Positions 54,601 through 61,210 of a stretch of DNA of 64,000 bases are shown here, piece after piece. A program made the translations under genes and the position numbers. The notes beneath the pieces are model-generated. The model searched no databases. It was not told where the DNA came from and was given only the letters and a program-made list of their open reading frames with translations. Every line of letters starts with the position of its first letter. The first letter of the stretch is position 1. Origin of the DNA: Thraustochytrium sp. TN22 (Eukaryota > Sar > Bigyra > Thraustochytrida > Thraustochytriidae); assembly GCA_013306675.1 (NCBI GenBank), contig JABLUY010000004.1, forward strand, positions 248,001 to 312,000, in the 5' to 3' direction.

Positions 54601-56800
54601 CGCGGCGCGGGCGCTTCTGGAGAAGCTGCCGGCCGAGGTGCAGGGGGAGGTGGACGTGCCTGCGCTCGCGCAGGCGCTGCGCGCGCGGCCTGAGCTGGCA
54701 CAGAGCATCGGCGAGGACCCGGCGCCTTGGGCGGCCATGGCAACCGCGGAGGCGCCCGAGTCGGCGGTCCCGGCGGTGGGCGACGCGGCCGCCAGCCCGG
54801 TGGACCGAGTGCTGGCGCTGCGCATCCTGCGACCGGATCGCGCCTTTGCCGGCCTGCGCGGCGTCGTGGAGGCGGCCTTTGGAGCCAGTTTCCTCGACCC
54901 GCAGCGCACGATGCTGGACCTGGCGCACGCCATCGAGACCGAGGCGGGCTCCGGCACGCCCGTGCTGATGCTGAGCACGCGCGGCTTTGACATGAGCGGG
55001 CGCGTGGACCGCCTGGCTGCCGGATCTGGCGTGCGCTGCCGCAGCGTTGCGCTCGGGTCTGTGGAGGGCTTCCGCGACGCGGACGCGGCCATTGCCGCTG
55101 CGACGCAGGAGGGCGGCTGGGTGCTGCTCAAGAACGTGCACCTGGCCGGCGACTGGCTGCAGGCGCTGGAGAAGCGCATTTTCGGCATGCGCGCCCGCGC
55201 CGACTTCCGGCTGATCCTCACGTCGGAGCTCAGCGAGGGCTTGCCCAAGACCTTGCTGCGCCAGAGCCACAAGCTCATGTTCGAGGCGCCCAAGGGCGTC
55301 AAGGCCAGCCTGCTGCGCTCGCTGCAGGCCATGCCGGCGGACCGCATGGAGCGCGCGCCGCGCGAGCGCTCGCGCCTCTACTTTGCGCTGGCCTGGTTCC
55401 ACGCCGTCCTGCTGGAGCGCCTGCGCTTTGCCCCCATGGGCTGGACCAAGACCTACGAGTTCAGCGATACCGACCAGACCTGCGCAATGGACGTCATCGA
55501 CGAGTGGGTGGACCGTGTCGCTAACGGCCGCGAGCACGTCGCGCCGGAAGAGCTGCCGTGGAGCGCCATCCGCTCCATTTTGGCCGAGTCCACCTACGGC
55601 GGCCGCATCGACAACGAGTTTGATCAGCAGGTGCTTGACACCATCCTGGCCAAGCTCTTCGTGCCGGCCATCTTCGAGTCGGACTTTGCGCTCGTGCCTG
55701 GCGCTGTGCAGGCGCCCGAGGGCGCCACCAAGGCTCGCCTCGAGGCCTGGGTGGCCGCCCTGCCGGCCTCCAACGACCCGTCCTGGCTTGGCCTCTCGCC
55801 CACCGCCGAGCACGTGCTGCTCAAGAACGAGGCAGCGCGCTTCCAGCGCGTCTTTCTCCGCCTCGAGGGCGCCTCCAGCGCCATCGTCACAGCCGAGGAG
55901 GACGAGGCTGGCAGCGGCGAAGCCAACGCCAGGGAGGAGGGCGCCTCGCGCCCGGCCTGGATGGCGGCTGCCCAGCACCAGGTGCAGGCCTGGGCCGAGA
56001 AGGCTGAAAAGGCCGCCTCGCTCGAGGCGCTCTGTGAGGAGCGCCTGCGCCGCACCGACGAGCTCGTGTCCAACCCGATCTTCCGCTGCTGGGAGCGCGA
56101 GGCGCGCACCGCCCTGGACACGCTGCGCTCGCTGCGCGCCATGAGCGCCGGCATGCTCGGCGTGCTGCGCGGCGAGCAGCGCATGACCAACGATCTCCAG
56201 CAGCTCGCCGATCATATTCAGCACAAGACCGTGCCTGCCGACTGGCGCGCCGTCATGCCAGCGGCCTCGCTCGACGCCTGGGTGCAAGACTTCTTCGCGC
56301 GCCTTGCCGCCTTTGAGCGCGTCTTGCAGCAGGGCGACGCCGCCTTTAGCCTCCCTCTCAAGCTCGACGTCGGCCTGCTCTTCTCTCCGGGCGCCTTTCT
56401 TACCGCCACGCGCCAGCACGTGGCCAAGGCTCTTGGTCTCGCGCTCGAGGAGCTCGCGCTCTTTGCCACCCTTGTGGATGATGGTGAGGGCGACGGCGGC
56501 GACGCGGGCCTCGCCAAGGATGCCGACGCCGCCCAGGGCTTCACCGCGCAGGTCATCCTGGAGGGCGGTCGCCAGAGCGGCGACGCCGCTGCCGCATCTT
56601 CCTCGCGAACCTCTACGCTATGCCACTTCGTCTGGCGCCAGGACGCCGACGCTGCGCAGACCGAGGCCGGACTCGTTCGCCTGCCCCTTTACGCCACGGC
56701 CTCGCGCGACCGCCTGCTCTCCGACACCTTCGTCCGCGCCGACCTCGGCGACGATGTCATTCTCCGCGGCGTGGCCCTCATCGCGCACCCGACCTTTTGA
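42665..56800 (+). CDS. DYNC1H1: Cytoplasmic dynein 1 heavy chain
   Basis: 4711 residues in one uninterrupted frame (human about 4646). Minus-end-directed microtubule motor. The tail and linker occupy about residues 1-1900, with an Ala/Pro-rich insert at about 115-160 and a Gly/Ala-rich one near 1700. P-loops: AAA1 GPAGTGKT at 1962-1969, AAA2 GPSGSGKS at 2249-2256, AAA3 GPPGSGKT at 2644-2651, AAA4 GKSGAGKT at 2986-2993. The AAA1 region reads [20 protein letters not shown] and [20 protein letters not shown], the cytoplasmic-1 form (axonemal chains have [14 protein letters not shown] and a different FNC block). [20 protein letters not shown] also fits. The stalk coiled coil starts near 3253, the microtubule-binding domain near 3380, and the second stalk strand ends near 3555. 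The long C-terminal domain is present. Confidence 0.95.
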   Translation: [4711 protein letters not shown]

Positions 56801-57271
56801 GTAGAGATCACATTTGATGCTGAGTTACTTTGATCATGATGACAGGCTGGAGACGCACCCAGCCTGAGATGTTTCGACCTGGAGTGAGGCGTTCGTACAG
56901 AGATTCCAGCCTGGCCCTGGGCGGAGTCGCGGCGAAGCGCGTTCCTGTAGTACTTGGCATCGATCGGCATGAATGAAGGTGTCTGCGGGTGGTGGAACCG
57001 CGTCTTGGCTTAGCTCAGGCTTGCATAGGGCTTGTCGAGTCGGCGCGCTCGAGTCGAGCTCGCTCTGGCAGTCGTCAGGTATCGCCAGCTCGACTCTCGA
57101 GCGCGATCGATCGCCGCGTCGAGCTGCTGGTACAGCGCGGCGCGCTGTGCCGCCTTGCGCCGCCGCGTCCTCTTCAAGTTCCTCTCCCGAGGCGTCCAGA
57201 CTCCAGAGACGACGGCTGCAGACTGCAGAGACGCGCGGCGCGGCGCGGCAGCAGCGCGGAGGCGAGACGGC
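56801..57271. other. Intergenic between dynein and TsaE
   Basis: No separate gene seen. The TsaE frame is open from 57032; its upstream part could be a targeting peptide (see TsaE). GCGCGGCGCGG repeats lie at about 57236-57250. Confidence 0.4.
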
Positions 57272-57886
57272 ATGGCCGCGCGCGGCGCGGCGCGATGGCG
57301 CGGCCTGGTGGCGTCGGCGAGCGGCATGGAGCTGCTCGGGGCGCGCATGGCGCAGCGGTGGCTGCGCGGCGGGGACGTGGTGCTGCTGCGCGGCGAGGTG
57401 GGCGGCGGCAAGAGCGTGTTCGCGCGAGGCGCAGTGCGAGGCGCGATGCGCGACGACGCGCTGGCCGTGCCGTCGCCAACCTTCTTGCTGGAACTCGTGT
57501 ACGGGCCGGTGCCGGAGGGCAGCAGGAGCGCAGGGGCGCTCTTCCGGCACTACGACCTGTACCGGCTGCCGGAGATCGCGCGTGAGGACGAGGCGGCCTT
57601 CGAGTGGGACACGGTGCTGCTGCGCAAGGACGTCTGCTTGATTGAGTGGCCCGATGCGGCGCGCGAGCTCATCCTGGAGCGCGCCAAGAGCGACCCGGCG
57701 CTCCCTGGGCGCGTGTGGGATGTGGAGATTGTAGAGGACGAGAACCTGGCAAACGAGGAGGAGTGGTCGCCGGAAGACGAGGACAGTCCGCGCAGTGTCG
57801 CGGTCGCTCTTTTGCACGGCGACGCTGAGGACCCGCTTCCCGTGCTGCTAGATGACGAGCATGCGGAGACCAGGACTGTCGCCTGA
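57272..57886 (+). CDS. TSAE: TsaE-type ATPase of tRNA t6A synthesis
   Basis: 204 residues from the ATG at 57272. TsaE (YjeE) is the P-loop ATPase of bacterial-type t6A37 tRNA modification, so in a eukaryote it is expected in mitochondria. Walker A is GEVGGGKS at 41-48 (usual GDLGAGKT). Next come AVPSPTFLLELVYG, matching the family SPTF..V..Y block, FRHYDLYRLPE (F.H.DLYRL) and CLIEWPD (.IEWPE), all characteristic. An acidic C-terminal extension of about 60 residues is not usual. The frame extends upstream to ATG 57032, adding 80 residues rich in Arg, Ser and Ala without much acid (AALRRRVLFKFLSRG), which would make a plausible mitochondrial presequence; the true start is therefore open. Confidence 0.88.
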   Translation: MAARGAARWRGLVASASGMELLGARMAQRWLRGGDVVLLRGEVGGGKSVFARGAVRGAMRDDALAVPSPTFLLELVYGPVPEGSRSAGALFRHYDLYRLPEIAREDEAAFEWDTVLLRKDVCLIEWPDAARELILERAKSDPALPGRVWDVEIVEDENLANEEEWSPEDEDSPRSVAVALLHGDAEDPLPVLLDDEHAETRTVA

Positions 57887-58072
57887 CGCGAGGACGCGGC
57901 GCGGCGCAACGTGCCACAAGTGCTTCGTTTCTGAAGCAGGCAGATCGTTACCTTTTCCTTTATACCCGAACAGAAGATCGGGAATTCAGCGCGCAAGTCT
58001 GGAACGAGCAATGAGCAATGTGTGTCAATGCCAAAGTGGCTTTTTCACGGTCAGGACTCTCGCTCGCATACA

Positions 58073-61000
58073 TCATGGCAAGGGCTGGCCATAGGCCGCC
58101 TCAAGGCGGCGCTGCGCCTTGGTTCGCTTCCGGGTGGCATCCGTAGGCACGCCGCATCCAGGAACTGCTGTTGCGGTGCAGGAGACTGCGCTGGTCGCGG
58201 CTCCGGCCGGGGGCGGGCTGCGCAGCGGGGGCAGCTTGTGGCCACCGTGTGTGGGCGAAATCCGGCCGCCGACATGCACGGGAGGTGGCGACCGCGAGGC
58301 GCGCAACGGCTGCGCCGCGCTGCTGCAGGAGGTGTCAATGTCGAGGCTGCGGACAGATGAAGCGACTGTGAGCGATGCTGCCGCGCGCGCGGCTGCCGCG
58401 TCTTCGCAGAGATCCCGCAAGCGCGTCTTCTCAGCATCCAGCAAGTTTAGGACAGCCTGCATGGCGTCCTCGTGCGCGGGGTAGAGCTGCTTGACGGCCT
58501 CAACAACCGGGTTGACGATGAAGTTGATAAAGTTGAGCGAGACCTTGGGGCTGCGGCCCTGCGTGCGGTCGCAGAACGGGGACACCTCCATGCGGCGGCG
58601 ACGCTCCTCGTCGCCCTGAAGGAAAAACTCGTCGACAACCCGCGTGGACCACGCCTCGGCGATGCGTGTTGGCTTGATTGGATTGGATACGTCCGCGACG
58701 CAGAGCAACAGCTTGAGCTGGAGCAGGTGGTCCGTGCTCCCCTCATTGACTTCCTTGAGCAGGCGCACGTGCTTGCTCACATCGGTGGCCAGGATAGACT
58801 CGACGACAATCTTGCGCATCTCGCGGCGGCCCACGGCATCTAGGTTTCCGTACATCTCGTCGCCGCTCTTGCGCATGATGCGAAAGACCGAGGCGGCGTG
58901 GAAGTTCTCCAGCACCGAATCGTCGTTGTAGCGCAGCGCCAGATCGGTGCCAGCCTTGATCTGGAAGACGTTGTTGAGCCCGGGGTGGCCAACGTCGTGA
59001 CCGAGCGCGGCGATGAGCACGGAGTAGCCCGACAGGTTCGGCACGCCGTGGCCCAGCGCGCACACCTCAAGGAGCAGGTAGGTGGTCTTCATGACGTCAA
59101 AGCCATGGAAGAGGTTGTGGTACGGGTTCTTGCTGCGGTACGCCTTGGTGAGCAGCGTGTAAAAGGAGCGGAAGGCGGTCTGCGGAACGCCAAAGACGTC
59201 GCGCATGCCGAACTGCATGAGCATTTCGAAGGCCTCCGCCATCATCTGCACCTCGCCGATTTTCCAGACGTCCCACTCTGACTCGTTCTCCAGCACCAGG
59301 CGCACCAGGAGGGCGGAACCAGCCTGAGGGAAGTCAACGCTGCGGGTGTCGTCGTCGCTTTCATCGTCATCCTTGCACTCGCACCTGAGCCCATGTGCCA
59401 TGTGCTGTGAGTCTTCGAAGCTACGTTCCACGGCTCGAAAGACCCGGGTCCAGCCGCGGTTGGTGCACGTGTGCAGCGACAGGCGGTGTGTGCCGCTGAG
59501 TGATCCGCTTGGCGACAGCGGACGAACCATGTCCACCACGGGTGGCGGGCTGCTGGGATCGCCAATGACAGAGGAGACGGAGGGGTTCTTCTTGCTGCGG
59601 ACCAGACCCAGGCCCAGGCTCGAAACGGATTGAGGGCTCAGAGGTGTCACGCTGGCACACTCGAAGCTGCTGCTGGGCTCCAGCGCACCCTCGCGGTCTA
59701 GATCCTTCCCACTGCTATCCGCGCTGCAGCTCTCCCCCTGCTTGGCGCCGCCCGGCTCCGCTGCGCCATAGTAGGAGCCGTCCAGGTCCTGATCCCCGCT
59801 TGCATCAGCGCGGTCGCGGTCACTGTTGGCATCATCATTGGCGTCTGCTTGCTCGTGGCCGTGCCCTTTGGTCGACGATGCCTGCTGGCCGAGATCAATG
59901 CCCGTATGCTGCGAGTGAAAGGTGTCGTCGAGCCACTTGCGCGTGCTCTGGTCCACCTCGACGTTCTCGAAGTCGCCGTGCTGCCTGGCAACGAGCCGCT
60001 GGATCTCGCGCATCGTGTCAAACAGGTTGGTGTCCTCGCAGGTCGGCACAGTGCCCCTGCTGACCTCCTCGCTATGTAGCAGGTCCGACACCTTGCCGAG
60101 CTCGGAGCGAACTTGCTGCACAAGTTCCTCCGTGCGAAGCCATCGCTGCGCCTCCGCCTTTTGCAGCGATAGCTGGTACTGCAGCTTGACCGACTTGCGT
60201 CGCAAGTAGTGCAGCTCGGTCTCCTGCTGGGAGGACTGGTATGTGGCGCGGACGAAGTCGTCCCGGGAGCTCATGCTGCTGCTCACGTCTGAACTGTGCG
60301 ACAACGCTGGTATCAGCAAGACGTCCTCTACCTTGTCCTCTCCTTCCTCCTCCTCCTGCAGCTGCTCCTGCAGCAGCTCACGCTGCACCTGCGGTTGCTG
60401 CTCGTCCTCGGCAGTTTGCTCTTGCCCGCCCTCGACAATCGACGGAGCGGCCCGGAGGAGCGCGCAATGCGAGTCAGATGCTTCGGCGGCAAGGTCTGCG
60501 GGTCCGGCGCGCGCACTCTTCATGTCGGCCTCTTCCTCCCCCGTTTCCCCTTCCTCCTCCTCGAAAAACACCTGGTCCTCCTCCCCTTCGCCTCCCTCCT
60601 CCTCCTTCTCAAAGTCACCTGGTGAGACGTGGCGCTCCTCTTTGTAGTCGCTCCCCAAAATGTGTATGAACGCCGCTTGGAGCGCGCCGTCAACCGTGCG
60701 CCGCGCCACATGGGCACTCGCGCTGAACTTGTCGCTGGACGTCTTGGCGCCGAGCTCCGCGGCCAGGGACGACTGGCGCCGTACCAACTTGGCATAGCCA
60801 TGCCTGCGCTCCAGAGACAGGCGGCGGAGCAGATTGCCGACGCGCCGGGTGAAGAGACGTGGGTCCACCATATCGTGCATGACGTCCGCGGCGCCCTTGC
60901 CGAGGCAGGACGAGATCTGGCCCTCGTCCTGAATCATGACGAAAACGGGGGTGTCCGAGATGCCCTCGGCAAGCAAGCCACTGTCTGACACGATGAGGTC

Positions 61001-61210
61001 GGCGTCCGCCGTGTCCACGCTGTCGTCCCGCCCGATTTTGATGACCTTGACGCTGGCGTTGAGCGGCAGCTGGTCGAGCGCCAGCAGCTCCGTGGTTGAC
61101 CCTTTCCTGGGCGGCGCTTGCAACGCCACGAGCACGGAGGCGCGCAGCGCTTCGCCGCTGCATCCGGCGCTGCTGCTGCTCGCCCGACGGGCGTCTGTGC
61201 CGGTCTTCAT
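58073..61210 (-). CDS. Cyclic nucleotide phosphodiesterase with receiver-like N-terminus (RegA-like layout)
   Basis: 1045 residues from ATG 61210 (MKTGTDARRASS); a longer frame to 61459 adds a very basic 83 residues. It is a class I PDE hydrolysing cAMP and/or cGMP. The catalytic domain, about 620-950, has NPYHNLFHGFDVMKT, then GHDVGHPGLNNVF with the metal-binding HD at 738-739, matching the PDE signature HDxxHxGxxN, and LLLCVADVSNPIKP with the third metal Asp. FINFIVNPVVEAVKQLYP follows. Residues about 25-130 look like a degenerate receiver domain: ADLIVSDSGLL (D76 at the phospho-acceptor position), TPVFVMIQDEG, GKGAADVMHDMVDPRLFTRR; the conserved Thr and Lys are absent. The middle is acidic and Gln-rich with a coiled coil. 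Dictyostelium RegA has the same order (receiver, PDE). Confidence 0.87.
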   Translation of the reverse strand: MKTGTDARRASSSSAGCSGEALRASVLVALQAPPRKGSTTELLALDQLPLNASVKVIKIGRDDSVDTADADLIVSDSGLLAEGISDTPVFVMIQDEGQISSCLGKGAADVMHDMVDPRLFTRRVGNLLRRLSLERRHGYAKLVRRQSSLAAELGAKTSSDKFSASAHVARRTVDGALQAAFIHILGSDYKEERHVSPGDFEKEEEGGEGEEDQVFFEEEEGETGEEEADMKSARAGPADLAAEASDSHCALLRAAPSIVEGGQEQTAEDEQQPQVQRELLQEQLQEEEEGEDKVEDVLLIPALSHSSDVSSSMSSRDDFVRATYQSSQQETELHYLRRKSVKLQYQLSLQKAEAQRWLRTEELVQQVRSELGKVSDLLHSEEVSRGTVPTCEDTNLFDTMREIQRLVARQHGDFENVEVDQSTRKWLDDTFHSQHTGIDLGQQASSTKGHGHEQADANDDANSDRDRADASGDQDLDGSYYGAAEPGGAKQGESCSADSSGKDLDREGALEPSSSFECASVTPLSPQSVSSLGLGLVRSKKNPSVSSVIGDPSSPPPVVDMVRPLSPSGSLSGTHRLSLHTCTNRGWTRVFRAVERSFEDSQHMAHGLRCECKDDDESDDDTRSVDFPQAGSALLVRLVLENESEWDVWKIGEVQMMAEAFEMLMQFGMRDVFGVPQTAFRSFYTLLTKAYRSKNPYHNLFHGFDVMKTTYLLLEVCALGHGVPNLSGYSVLIAALGHDVGHPGLNNVFQIKAGTDLALRYNDDSVLENFHAASVFRIMRKSGDEMYGNLDAVGRREMRKIVVESILATDVSKHVRLLKEVNEGSTDHLLQLKLLLCVADVSNPIKPTRIAEAWSTRVVDEFFLQGDEERRRRMEVSPFCDRTQGRSPKVSLNFINFIVNPVVEAVKQLYPAHEDAMQAVLNLLDAEKTRLRDLCEDAAAARAAASLTVASSVRSLDIDTSCSSAAQPLRASRSPPPVHVGGRISPTHGGHKLPPLRSPPPAGAATSAVSCTATAVPGCGVPTDATRKRTKAQRRLEAAYGQPLP

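Noticed and set aside
50903-56419. 1838-residue antisense frame across the dynein gene
   Set aside because: The sense strand encodes clear dynein domains. Absence of antisense stops follows from G/C at third codon positions; the antisense protein is Leu/Arg/His-rich and without family features. The same applies to the 945- and 802-residue antisense frames at 47159-49996 and 44315-46723.
2015-61210. A single signalling gene cluster linking the 7TM array to the PDE
   Set aside because: The two lie about 45 kb apart with unrelated genes on both strands between them; proximity alone is no evidence.
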